A stretch of 64,000 nucleotides of DNA from a bacterium (GTDB lineage Bacteria; UBP6; UBA1177): the NCBI GenBank assembly GCA_017405875.1, contig JAFQZM010000025.1, positions 62,001-126,000 on the forward strand. Direction: 5' to 3'. The notes below the pieces were generated by a model. The model saw only the letters and a list, made by a program, of their open reading frames with translations, did not search any database and had not been told where the DNA came from. The position numbers were made by a program, and so were the translations under genes. This document shows, one piece after another, positions 42,879 to 52,435 of the stretch (position 1 is its first letter; every line of letters starts with the position of its first letter).

Positions 42879-43598
42879 CTAGAAAACCACGACTCCGCTT
42901 TTTTCAAGAAGCGCTTTCCGCTCTCTCCAGTCGGGCAGAAAAACCGAAAGCTGCCTGTAAAAATCGGGCGAATGGTCGGGATGTAGAAAATGCGTGAATT
43001 CGTGGATCACGACATATTCGATGCTGACAAAAGGAACCGATGCCAGCGCGTAGTTGAAAGTCAACCGGCTTCCTCTAGGCATGCAGCTTCCCCAGCGCGA
43101 GACCATTTCCCTGAATTTTATTTCGGGAAAAGGAATCCCGTATTTGCCGAATTTGGGATAAGCCGCTTCGCAAAGTTTAGTGACAGTCTCGCGGCAGAGC
43201 TCCCTGAACCATTTGCGGAAAACACTGCGTTTGAGCGCGAGATCAAAGGGATCCTTCACCCTCAAAGTTATGAAAACGCCGTCATTTTTGACCTCGTTTT
43301 TTGCTCCGCGCAGCACTTTCAGCCTTAAGTCATGCCCGAAAATACGGAACGATTCGCCGTCAACATACTGTTTTGAAGCTGCATCGCTGTTTTCTATTTC
43401 CGCATAATAACTTATCGCCTTGAAGATAAAATCGGCCTTTCCGCGAAGAAAATTCTCAATATATTCAATAGAAACTCTGCTGTTTGCCGACACCGCGACA
43501 GTTCCGTCCCTTCGGACTCTCAAATTCAGATTTTTCACCTTTTTGCGTTCAAGATCGTATTCTAAAATCCTGCCGGATATTTCGAGCTGTCTGATCAT
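42879..43598 (-). CDS. YgjP-like metallopeptidase-fold protein (DUF45)
   Basis: A 239-residue protein of the YgjP/DUF45 family related to SprT and M48 peptidases. The zinc site is VVIHEFTHFLHPDHSPDFY (HEFTH plus the downstream His). Typical flanking sequence is FREMVSRWGSCMPRGSRLTFNYALASVPFVSIEYVV. Some family members have been reported to hydrolyse UTP, so the true activity is uncertain. The start at ATG 43598 is the first ATG giving a family-like N-terminus (RQLEISGRILEYDLERKKVKNLNLRV), but its ribosome site is weak. It overlaps no gene and follows the MATE gene by 20 bases. Confidence 0.8.
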   Translation of the reverse strand: MIRQLEISGRILEYDLERKKVKNLNLRVRRDGTVAVSANSRVSIEYIENFLRGKADFIFKAISYYAEIENSDAASKQYVDGESFRIFGHDLRLKVLRGAKNEVKNDGVFITLRVKDPFDLALKRSVFRKWFRELCRETVTKLCEAAYPKFGKYGIPFPEIKFREMVSRWGSCMPRGSRLTFNYALASVPFVSIEYVVIHEFTHFLHPDHSPDFYRQLSVFLPDWRERKALLEKSGVVVF

Positions 43599-43618
43599 TC
43601 CCGTTTTAAAAACCTCTT

Positions 43619-44947
43619 CTAATACCCGTATTTTTTCCGTTTCAGCGCGTAGAAGACGATCGTTACCAAGGCTGCGACAAATTCCGCGGCGACAAGCGAA
43701 AACCATACGCCGTTTATGCCGAAAAGAAGCGGCAGGAGAAGGACTGCTGCGGTTTCAAAAACTACCGTGCGCAGAAACGAGATCGCTGCCGAGACAAAGC
43801 CGTCATTGAGCGCAGTGAAGAAGGATGAACCGTAGATCGGTATTTCGGCAAGCAGAAAACTGCATGAAAAGATTCTGAATCCGCTGATCGTGAGCCCGGT
43901 GAGTCCTGCGTCGTAACCGACAAATATTTTCGCGATCGGTACGGCCAGAAGTTCTCCGGCAGAAAACATGACAAGTGCGGCAACTGCGAGGATCTTTACA
44001 CTTTTTCCGAAGACGTTTTTGAGTTCGGAAGTGTTCTTCGCACCGAAATTGAAGCTCACGAGCGGAGCAGTTCCGACTGCATAACCTATGAATACCGCAA
44101 GAAAGAGGAAGTTGACGTACATCAGAACGCCGAAAGCCGCAACGCCGTCTTCCCCGCTGTATTTCATGAGCTGCATGTTGTAAAGCATGCTGACGAGCGA
44201 CATCGAAACGCCCGAAACGAATTCCGACGAGCCGTTAGTGCAGGTTTTGATAAGTGCGGAAGCATCGAATTTTCCTTTTCCGAGTTTGAGCAGACTCGTG
44301 TTCCTGCGTGAAAAGTAGATAAGCGGAATCATTCCGCCTACAAACTGGCTCGCAACGGTCGCAAGTGCCGCTCCGGTGACTCCGTAACGGAAGAGTGCGA
44401 CTAAAATAAAGTCGAAAATCATGTTCGTGAAACCTGCCGCCAGGGTCGTGTAAAAGCCGAACTTGGGTTTTTCGGCGGTAACGAAAAGGCTGTGAAATTC
44501 AAACTGCAGCATCACTGCCGGAAGCCCGATTAGATTAAGCCTTCCGTAAAGAACACAGTCGGGAAGCATCGTTTCGTCGGCTCCCAGAAGACGCGCGACT
44601 GACTCCATCAAGATCCAGCCGGTCAGAGCTACGGCGATACCGACGAAAATCGTGAAATAAACGAGAAATGAAAAGACAGAATTTGCTTTTTCGCGTTTTC
44701 CTTCACCCAAAAGTTTGCCAATGAGAGCACTTCCGCCGGTGCCGAAAATGAAGCCGAAAACCCCTAAAATCATTAAGAAAGGATAAATCAGATTTATTGC
44801 CGCGAACGGAGTCTTGCCCACAAAATTCGAGATGAAAAAGCCGTCCACCATGCCGTAGATAGAAGTGAAGATTATCATCATGATTGTCGGAAGGGCGAAA
44901 CGGATCAGCCTGCCGTATGAAAAATGGTCTGAAAGTTTTATCTCCAC
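43619..44947 (-). CDS. MATE-family efflux transporter
   Basis: A 442-residue inner-membrane protein with twelve hydrophobic segments, of the MATE class that exports cationic or aromatic compounds using sodium or proton gradients. The N-terminal YGRLIRFALPTIMMIIFTSIYGMVDGFFISNFVG and the repeated half near 230-260 (SSEFVSGVSMSLVSMLYNMQLMKY) match the DinF/MepA-like branch common in anaerobes. Start codon is GTG 44947 with GAGGTG five bases upstream. The YgjP-like gene follows. Confidence 0.9.
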   Translation of the reverse strand: MEIKLSDHFSYGRLIRFALPTIMMIIFTSIYGMVDGFFISNFVGKTPFAAINLIYPFLMILGVFGFIFGTGGSALIGKLLGEGKREKANSVFSFLVYFTIFVGIAVALTGWILMESVARLLGADETMLPDCVLYGRLNLIGLPAVMLQFEFHSLFVTAEKPKFGFYTTLAAGFTNMIFDFILVALFRYGVTGAALATVASQFVGGMIPLIYFSRRNTSLLKLGKGKFDASALIKTCTNGSSEFVSGVSMSLVSMLYNMQLMKYSGEDGVAAFGVLMYVNFLFLAVFIGYAVGTAPLVSFNFGAKNTSELKNVFGKSVKILAVAALVMFSAGELLAVPIAKIFVGYDAGLTGLTISGFRIFSCSFLLAEIPIYGSSFFTALNDGFVSAAISFLRTVVFETAAVLLLPLLFGINGVWFSLVAAEFVAALVTIVFYALKRKKYGY

Positions 44948-45121
44948 TTGTCACCTCTGAACAAAAAGCAGCCCAATATAGCCGAAAAGCGGAATTTTTC
45001 GATAAAAATAAGAGCTCAAAAATCACGACGGGCTTTTTTTAACCGGTCAAAATACAAAATATTTATTTTTTAAAATTTTTCCGTATAATTTTTCGTCTTT
45101 GGCTTATTTATGAGGTGGATC

Positions 45122-46096
45122 ATGAAAAAGTTTGAAATGATTGTCGTTTTAATTCTAACTCTCTTATTCGTTTCTGCTTGTATTCCTGAAGATGAAGACG
45201 AAGAGGATTTTTTGGACAACGACACGACCGACACGGTAACTGACGGAAATACTGACACATCAGGAGACACACTTCCCGATACTCCGACCGATACAGAACC
45301 GACCGAACAGACTGAACCGACAAACCCGTCTGAACCCACTACAGAGCCGACAGCTGATCCAACTGAGCCGACTACTGAGCCAACTACTGAGCCGTCGGAT
45401 GATTCTGACACTCCGTCAACAGACAACGATGACACACCGCTTCCGGACAACGATTCGGAAGAACCTTCATCCGACGATGACATTCAGCCGGCAGCGGATG
45501 ATGATCAGGAAATTTTGAATGACGAAGACAGTGAAAATCCTTCGGACAACGATTTGACTGACAACGACATTCAGACAGATTATGATATTGAAACTGATGA
45601 TGATGACGCGGACTCCACTCCGGATGAGGATGATGACGCAGACAGCGAACTGCCGGAATGCTCCTCTGGAATCACGACAGTCTGCAAAGATTCGTCAAGC
45701 ACCCTGATCTGGTCTACTCTTTCAAGCAGTCAATATAAGCTGGCTGACGCAGAAAACTACTGCAATACGCTGAATGAAGGCGGCTACCCGGCAGGTTCAT
45801 GGAAACTGCCTAATATCGGTCAACTCAGAACTTTGATTCAAAATTGTCCCGGCACCGTATCAAGCAATACAGAATGCAAGATCGGAGAAGGCTGCACAGC
45901 TTACGGCTGCAACAACAACTGTAATGCCTGCACAGCATCCTCATCCGGCACATACAGCAAATTGGGAGACACAGACATTTTATGGTCATCAAGTCTGTAT
46001 AACAGCATGAATGCATGGCGCATCGTATTCTCTACTTCTCTGATAAATTATGCTTCTACCGGATATTCATACCATGTCCGCTGCGTCATAAAATAA
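45122..46096 (+). CDS. Short DUF1566 lipoprotein with acidic linker
   Basis: A 324-residue lipoprotein, MKKFEMIVVLILTLLFVSAC, Cys 20. Residues 21-175 are an extremely acidic Asp/Thr/Pro/Glu linker with a few TTEP units (a possible calcium-binding or extended stalk region). One C-terminal DUF1566-type domain follows: TTVCKDSSSTLIWSTLSSSQYKLADAENYC, SWKLPNIGQLRTLIQNC, two extra disulfide pairs (CKIGEGC, CNNNCNAC), and VRCVIK at the end. It closely resembles the last domain of the 37129 lipoprotein. ATG 45122 follows GAGGTGG; a TATAAT box lies at 45084 with only a weak -35 element. Confidence 0.85.
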   Translation: MKKFEMIVVLILTLLFVSACIPEDEDEEDFLDNDTTDTVTDGNTDTSGDTLPDTPTDTEPTEQTEPTNPSEPTTEPTADPTEPTTEPTTEPSDDSDTPSTDNDDTPLPDNDSEEPSSDDDIQPAADDDQEILNDEDSENPSDNDLTDNDIQTDYDIETDDDDADSTPDEDDDADSELPECSSGITTVCKDSSSTLIWSTLSSSQYKLADAENYCNTLNEGGYPAGSWKLPNIGQLRTLIQNCPGTVSSNTECKIGEGCTAYGCNNNCNACTASSSGTYSKLGDTDILWSSSLYNSMNAWRIVFSTSLINYASTGYSYHVRCVIK

Positions 46097-46116
46097 AAAA
46101 AAATCGCTCCGATTTC

Positions 46117-46144
46117 TTGTCTTTCGATCAAAAATCCCTAAACT
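46117..46144 (+). promoter_or_regulatory. Promoter of pyrG
   Basis: TTGTCT (46117-46122), 16 bases, TAAACT (46139-46144). The leader is about 45 bases, ending in GGGAGAAAG before the ATG. No pyrimidine-dependent G-tract is visible at the likely start. Confidence 0.55.
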
Positions 46145-46195
46145 ATGCAGGCTCTTTAAACATTTTTGGCAACATTTTTTTCAAGGGAGAAAGTT

Positions 46196-47842
<1,647 letters not shown>

Positions 47843-47859
47843 TCTTTTAAAACAGCTTC

Positions 47860-49332
47860 ATGGCAAAGTATATCGTTCTCGAAAACCTGTCCAATTTAAA
47901 CGAAAATCAATATCATGATACCGGCATCACCGCATCAAAACTGAATGATCCGGAGATACCTGCAAAAATCTGGGAGATGATGCAGCTCTACGAATACGGC
48001 GACGGTTCATACGCGCAGCAGAAGAAAAATTTTCTCCGTCAGGGCGAATTCATGAAGGATTTTGAGGACAGCTACGACGGCTGGAGCGGAAAATGCACAT
48101 ACTTTTCGCCCGCTTACCACGATCTTACGCTGAGTCAGCTTAGAAAATATTTCACTTGGAGAACTAAGGCGAGAAAAGGTGATTTTCAGCCGATAGAATC
48201 TCCTTTCGCATACCTTTATCTCAGCGAACTGCTGTGCGGTATCGGAGCTGAAACACCTGAAGAAACTCTGAAAAAAATGGCTGATTTCGAAACCGGCTTC
48301 GTAAATTCAGGTTTTGCCGATACGCTTCTTAAAATGCACCTTAAAAACTGGATGTTCGAATACGCCGTGATCCACGGAATGCAGCCTGAAACTGTCATGC
48401 AGCATGCCGATCCGCAGATCTTAGCGCACGACACCTATATGACGATCCTCAAAAATCCCGCATCAAAAAATGATAACGAGATATTTCTGGCACTCAGTTT
48501 TTTTGCCGAAAAAGATTTGTTTTTATCCCCGGTTGTTTCTGAAGGAGGAAACAGAGGAAAGCACCTTTTTGCGGAACTCTGGAGATGCGTGTCGGCTAAA
48601 TACAACGAATGCGGTCTCGATTTTTTTACCGAATGTTTCGGGCAAATCTACACAATAAAATGGCATCCGCTTTTCAACGCGCTCTACCACGACGACTGTG
48701 CCGATTCCGACAAAGAGTGCCGCATCGACGAATGCAGACGGTATTTCTGCAAAAACGGTGTGTGGTATGAGGAATACTACGAAAAAATGATGTTCGACAA
48801 GGAAAAATTCTATGCGCTTCTTCATGAAGGAGAGAGAGTTTTCCGCAAATATCTGAAAATCGGCAGAACTTTACGTAAAAAACCTGATGAAAGCTGGGCG
48901 ACACAGTATGCCGAAGCAGTCGTGGCGGCAGACAAAAAGGCCGAAACCGAGGCAAAAAGACCGAAAATAAATATCGACATTTCTGGTTTGGACAAGATCA
49001 GAAGCGACGCGGCTCTTACAAGAGAAAGCCTCCTCACAGAAGACGAGATCGAAGAAGAAACCGCCGCCGAAACAGTTCCCGAAAACGAAGAAAACGGCCT
49101 CCTTGACAAGATCCACACAGAAATCCTGCGAAACCTGCTTAAAACAGGCTCGGCAGACGAATACATCAAAGCCGCGCATCTCATGCCGTCAGTAGTCGCC
49201 GACACGATAAACGCCACACTTTTCGACGAGATCGGTGACAATATTCTTGAATGTGACGGAAAAACACTTGCAATTATTGAAGATTATGTTGAAGAGGTTG
49301 AAAAACTGCTGCAAAATTCAAAGCCTTGTTAA
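47860..49332 (+). CDS. TerB_N-type protein of a helicase/ATPase locus
   Basis: A 490-residue soluble protein. Residues about 80-290 match the TerB_N pattern: YFSPAYHDLTLSQLRKYFTW, RTKARKGDFQPIESPFAYLYLSELLCGIG, and the paired-helix ALSFFAEKDLFLS region. A variable acidic stretch occupies about 405-430 and a C-terminal helical segment (LLDKIHTEILRNLLKTGSADEYI to LQNSKPC) may be a reduced TerB_C. In other bacteria such proteins are, as far as I know, encoded with a DUF2791 ATPase and an SF2 helicase; exactly those genes follow after an inserted cassette. The ribosome site is weak. Likely a scaffold or sensor; no enzymatic residues are evident. Confidence 0.75.
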   Translation: MAKYIVLENLSNLNENQYHDTGITASKLNDPEIPAKIWEMMQLYEYGDGSYAQQKKNFLRQGEFMKDFEDSYDGWSGKCTYFSPAYHDLTLSQLRKYFTWRTKARKGDFQPIESPFAYLYLSELLCGIGAETPEETLKKMADFETGFVNSGFADTLLKMHLKNWMFEYAVIHGMQPETVMQHADPQILAHDTYMTILKNPASKNDNEIFLALSFFAEKDLFLSPVVSEGGNRGKHLFAELWRCVSAKYNECGLDFFTECFGQIYTIKWHPLFNALYHDDCADSDKECRIDECRRYFCKNGVWYEEYYEKMMFDKEKFYALLHEGERVFRKYLKIGRTLRKKPDESWATQYAEAVVAADKKAETEAKRPKINIDISGLDKIRSDAALTRESLLTEDEIEEETAAETVPENEENGLLDKIHTEILRNLLKTGSADEYIKAAHLMPSVVADTINATLFDEIGDNILECDGKTLAIIEDYVEEVEKLLQNSKPC

Positions 49333-49353
49333 AAATCCTTTTTCTGCTATAAT
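49326..49353 (+). promoter_or_regulatory. Promoter of the DUF3791 cassette
   Basis: TTGTTA (49326-49331), 16 bases, TATAAT (49348-49353), then CCGCTG and a T-run. The -35 box overlaps the TAA of the TerB_N gene, so the inserted cassette, and possibly the nuclease, ATPase and helicase beyond it, has its own start. Confidence 0.7.
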
Positions 49354-49385
49354 CCGCTGTTTTTTTTTGAGACGGAGACACTCAA

Positions 49386-49610
49386 ATGGCCATTCTTAAA
49401 CAAAATAACCAGATTTCCTACATGGTTGCATGTGTAAGTGGTTTTGCTGCCGCTCACGATCTTTCAAAGAAAGACGCTTTTATTTATCTTTACAACAACA
49501 AAGCGATAGCGTTTCTGAAAGAGTTTTATGACATTGAACACACTCTTTCGATCGAAGACGCTGTCAATGATATGGCTGAGATCTGCCGTCAGAACGGAGG
49601 AACGCTTTGA
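49386..49610 (+). CDS. DUF3791 protein
   Basis: A 74-residue cytoplasmic protein matching DUF3791: ISYMVACVSGFAAAHDLSKKDAFIYLYNNKAIAFLKEFYDIEHTLSIEDAVNDM. These small helical proteins are usually paired with a DUF3990 gene, an arrangement suggestive of a toxin-antitoxin-like or ADP-ribosylation module, though unproven. The DUF3990 partner here overlaps its stop codon and is broken. The cassette separates the TerB_N gene from the ATPase and helicase. Confidence 0.8.
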   Translation: MAILKQNNQISYMVACVSGFAAAHDLSKKDAFIYLYNNKAIAFLKEFYDIEHTLSIEDAVNDMAEICRQNGGTL

Positions 49611-49779
49611 TTCTCTATCACGGAAGCAATATCGAAGTTCAAGAAATCAATTTGAAAATGTGCAAACCTTTCAGAGATTTCGGCAGAAAATGACTTACAA
49701 AGAACTTTCGATGCAGTATTCGTTTCACACGGAAAAAGCCGTAAAATTATTGAAAAAACTGGAGACGATTTATGTGTAA
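49607..49779 (+). pseudogene. Internally deleted DUF3990 gene
   Basis: Starting at TTG 49607 with GGAGG upstream, 28 codons read ILYHGSNIEVQEINLKMCKPFRDFGRK, the typical DUF3990 N-terminus (ILYHGSN... DFG). TGA then stops the frame at 49691. One frame over, LSMQYSFHTEKAVKLLKKLE matches the typical C-terminus. About 100 central residues, including most of the putative catalytic fold, are missing. It is therefore a remnant, and the adjacent DUF3791 gene is an orphan. Confidence 0.75.
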
Positions 49780-49999
49780 AGCGGACAAAAAAGACTGGCT
49801 TATCGACTCTCTCACAAAGGAAATCGCAGCTTTCATCGTTGAAGATGAAAAAATAGAATACGAAGAAGCGTTGAAAAAACTTTACACATCGCGGATTTTT
49901 GAAGCTCTTAACGATAAGGAAACAGGGCTTTACCGCGAAGGCGCGGCATATGTTTATCAGCATTATCTTGAAGAACAGAAAAACAAAGATTCAAAGTGA
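49772..49999 (+). CDS. Small acidic protein linked to DUF3791/DUF3990 cassettes
   Basis: A 75-residue helical, acidic protein (DKKDWLIDSLTKEIAAFIVEDEKIEYEEALKKLYTSRIFEALNDKETGLYREGAAYVYQHYLEEQKN). I do not know a family name, but small proteins with a DxETGLYxExxxYVYxxLxxE tail commonly follow DUF3990 genes. Its ATG overlaps the end of the DUF3990 remnant by eight bases. Probably the third member of the cassette and perhaps an antitoxin-like partner that has outlived its toxin. Confidence 0.65.
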   Translation: MCKADKKDWLIDSLTKEIAAFIVEDEKIEYEEALKKLYTSRIFEALNDKETGLYREGAAYVYQHYLEEQKNKDSK

Positions 50000-50017
50000 T
50001 TTTTTAATTTCATAACC

Positions 50018-51103
50018 ATGACTGACAAAACACAAAGCTATGAAATTCTTTTGAAAGAGTTCAATAATTTGCCAAAGAAGACACCAATAGAAAAATCATT
50101 CATTTCAATTTGCGGATTCCCAAGCCGAGAAAAAGTTTCGAGCAACATTCTGGCTTTTTTTCTGGATACGCATAGAGAGCATAAGTTGAAAAATTTATTT
50201 GTGAAAAGCTTATTGGAATCCGTTGGATTAAATGCAAATGATTATCCTGAAGATTTTGAATCAGAGACGGAAGTGTATACTAAAAACGGCAAATATATAG
50301 ATCTGCTTCTGTGTAACGAACAAATAAATATCGTTATAGAAAACAAGATTTATGCCGAATTATATAACGATCTAAAAGATTATTATGAAAAAGCATCAGA
50401 AGAAGGCAAAGATGAACCTATAGGAATTGTTTTGAGCCTATCTCCTATAGATGAAAGTAAGAAAGGAACTAAAAAGTTCAAGTTTGTAACATACGAAGAT
50501 TTCTTTAGTAAAGTTAAGGAAAATATTGGAAATTATTTAGAAGAGGCGAATCCGAAATATATACCTTTCCTGTTGGATTATTTTTACAATATCGAAAATC
50601 TTGAACGGGGTGAAAATATGGATAAGGAATTCTTGGAATTTTTGCGTAAAAACGATAACGAAAAACTTTCTCTAGAATTTATTAGCAAAATAGAAGAGTT
50701 TAGAAGTAATTTGCGAGGTATTGTAAAAAATGTAAGCCAATTAATTGGAGACAAAATTGAAGATAAAAATGTAAAAATATGGGCGGCTCGAGACAGAAAT
50801 AGTCAGGAGATTTTTGATATTGCCGTCGTCGATTATTATCCAAACAAGGATATTGATATCGCTCTTGATTCCCGTTTGACTCTGAATGGATGGGAATTTG
50901 TTCTTTTTACAAGACCTAAATCGAATAAAGTGAATCTGGATGATTATATCAAACAAGTAGGACTTAAAGGAAAACTCGAAAACGGGCGTTTTAAATTCGA
51001 TCAAACTTTCGACTTTGATGCAAAGATAGAAGATGTCTCAGATTTTATCGTAAGCATTATAAATTGTCTGGGAAAAAACATGTCGAAAATTCCGGAGAAA
51101 TAA
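50018..51103 (+). CDS. PD-(D/E)XK nuclease family protein (PDDEXK_4)
   Basis: A 361-residue protein whose N-terminal half is a PD-(D/E)XK nuclease of the PDDEXK_4 type: NILAFFLDTHREHKLKNLFVKSLLE (about 43-67), then KYIDLLLCNEQINIVIENKIYAE with Asp 95 and Glu 108-x-Lys 110, the full catalytic triad. The C-terminal half (200-361) is unrecognised and may recognise the target (IWAARDRNSQEIFDIAVVDYYP). The gene is visibly more A+T-rich than its neighbours, suggesting recent acquisition. Its TAA is followed directly by the ATPase ATG, so they are almost certainly cotranslated. Predicted effector of the locus. Confidence 0.8.
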   Translation: MTDKTQSYEILLKEFNNLPKKTPIEKSFISICGFPSREKVSSNILAFFLDTHREHKLKNLFVKSLLESVGLNANDYPEDFESETEVYTKNGKYIDLLLCNEQINIVIENKIYAELYNDLKDYYEKASEEGKDEPIGIVLSLSPIDESKKGTKKFKFVTYEDFFSKVKENIGNYLEEANPKYIPFLLDYFYNIENLERGENMDKEFLEFLRKNDNEKLSLEFISKIEEFRSNLRGIVKNVSQLIGDKIEDKNVKIWAARDRNSQEIFDIAVVDYYPNKDIDIALDSRLTLNGWEFVLFTRPKSNKVNLDDYIKQVGLKGKLENGRFKFDQTFDFDAKIEDVSDFIVSIINCLGKNMSKIPEK

Positions 51104-52435
51104 ATGGCTGAAGAAAAGAGGATCGTTCCCAAACGCATTGCCCAGACTGTCATAAATTCGCTGAAAGGGGGTGTCGTTCCGAGGATCGGGCTACCGTATA
51201 TCGCGGTCGGCAGGAAAAGCGAGATCGAGGCGCTGCTTCACGATGTCGAGATCATATCTGAGGGCGGCGCGTCATTCCGCTTTATCGTCGGAAGATACGG
51301 CTCGGGAAAGAGTTTTCTGATCCAGACGATACGGAATTACGTGATGGACAAAGGTTTTATCGTCGCCGATGCAGACCTTTCGCCCGAAAGAAGACTTCAG
51401 GGAACTCACGGACAGGGCCTGGCGACTTACCGCGAGCTGATAGGCAACCTTTCTACCAAAACAAAACCTGAAGGTGGAGCGCTGACGCTCGTGCTCGACC
51501 GCTGGATAAACACGGTGCAGTCTGAAACTATGCAGGAAAGCGGACTTTCGCCTGACGATCCGGCTTTGGCGGCGGCAGTTGACAGAAAAATTTACGCCGT
51601 GACCTCGGCTGTGAGCGAACTAGTACATGGATTCGAGTTCGCAAGACTTCTTTCGCTATATTACCGCGCTTATTCTGAAGGAAACGACGAAACGAAAATG
51701 AAGGTCGTCCGCTGGTTCCGTGCCGAATACGCCACAAAGCGCGAGGCAAAGGAAGAACTCGGCGTGAACATTATAATCACCGACGATGACTGGTACGACT
51801 ATCTCAAACTTTTCGCCCTCTTTTTCAGGCTCGCGGGATACGCCGGAATGATGATAATGATAGACGAGCTCGTGAACATCTACAAGATCCCGAATTCGAT
51901 AACTAGACAATATAATTACGAAAAAATGCTCACGATGTACAACGACACCCTTCAGGGAAAGGCTCGTTATTTAGGGATAATCATGGGTGCCACGCCGCAG
52001 GCGGTCGATGACAAAAGACGCGGAGTTTACAGCTATGAAGCGCTCCGTTCGCGCCTTGCTGAAGGAAAATTTTCTAGAGAGGGTGCCCGTGACATGCTTG
52101 CGCCGGTCATACGCCTTGAGCCTCTGACTGCGGAAGAGATGCTTGTTTTATGCGAAAAACTCGCTGATATGCATGCATCACTTTACGGTTACCAGCGAAA
52201 AATCAATGTCGATGACCTCTCTGCATTTATCAAACTTGAATACGGCAGGATCGGAGCAGACCAGAACATCACTCCGCGAGAAGTCATCAGAGATTTCATC
52301 GAACTCATGGATCTCATGTATCAGCATCCGGACACGGATATGGCGGCACTGCTTCAGTCGGATGATTTCACATACACAAAATCGGAAGCGGTCTCCGACG
52401 AAGCCGATGACAACTTCGCGGAGTTCACGATATGA
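51104..52435 (+). CDS. BrxD-like ATPase (DUF2791)
   Basis: A 443-residue P-loop ATPase. After IVPKRIAQTVINSLKGGVVPRIGLPYIAVGR it has Walker A VGRYGSGKS (62-70) and Walker B MMIMIDELVNIY with Asp 254 and Glu 255. The sequences LSPERRLQGTHGQGLATYRELIGNL and LAPVIRLEPLTAEEMLVLCEKLADMH are typical of DUF2791, the family containing BrxD of type 2 BREX. There is no C-terminal nuclease or methylase domain. Its ATG abuts the nuclease stop and its TGA overlaps the helicase ATG as ATGA, so it surely works with the helicase. A DNA-loading role is inference. Confidence 0.88.
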   Translation: MAEEKRIVPKRIAQTVINSLKGGVVPRIGLPYIAVGRKSEIEALLHDVEIISEGGASFRFIVGRYGSGKSFLIQTIRNYVMDKGFIVADADLSPERRLQGTHGQGLATYRELIGNLSTKTKPEGGALTLVLDRWINTVQSETMQESGLSPDDPALAAAVDRKIYAVTSAVSELVHGFEFARLLSLYYRAYSEGNDETKMKVVRWFRAEYATKREAKEELGVNIIITDDDWYDYLKLFALFFRLAGYAGMMIMIDELVNIYKIPNSITRQYNYEKMLTMYNDTLQGKARYLGIIMGATPQAVDDKRRGVYSYEALRSRLAEGKFSREGARDMLAPVIRLEPLTAEEMLVLCEKLADMHASLYGYQRKINVDDLSAFIKLEYGRIGADQNITPREVIRDFIELMDLMYQHPDTDMAALLQSDDFTYTKSEAVSDEADDNFAEFTI

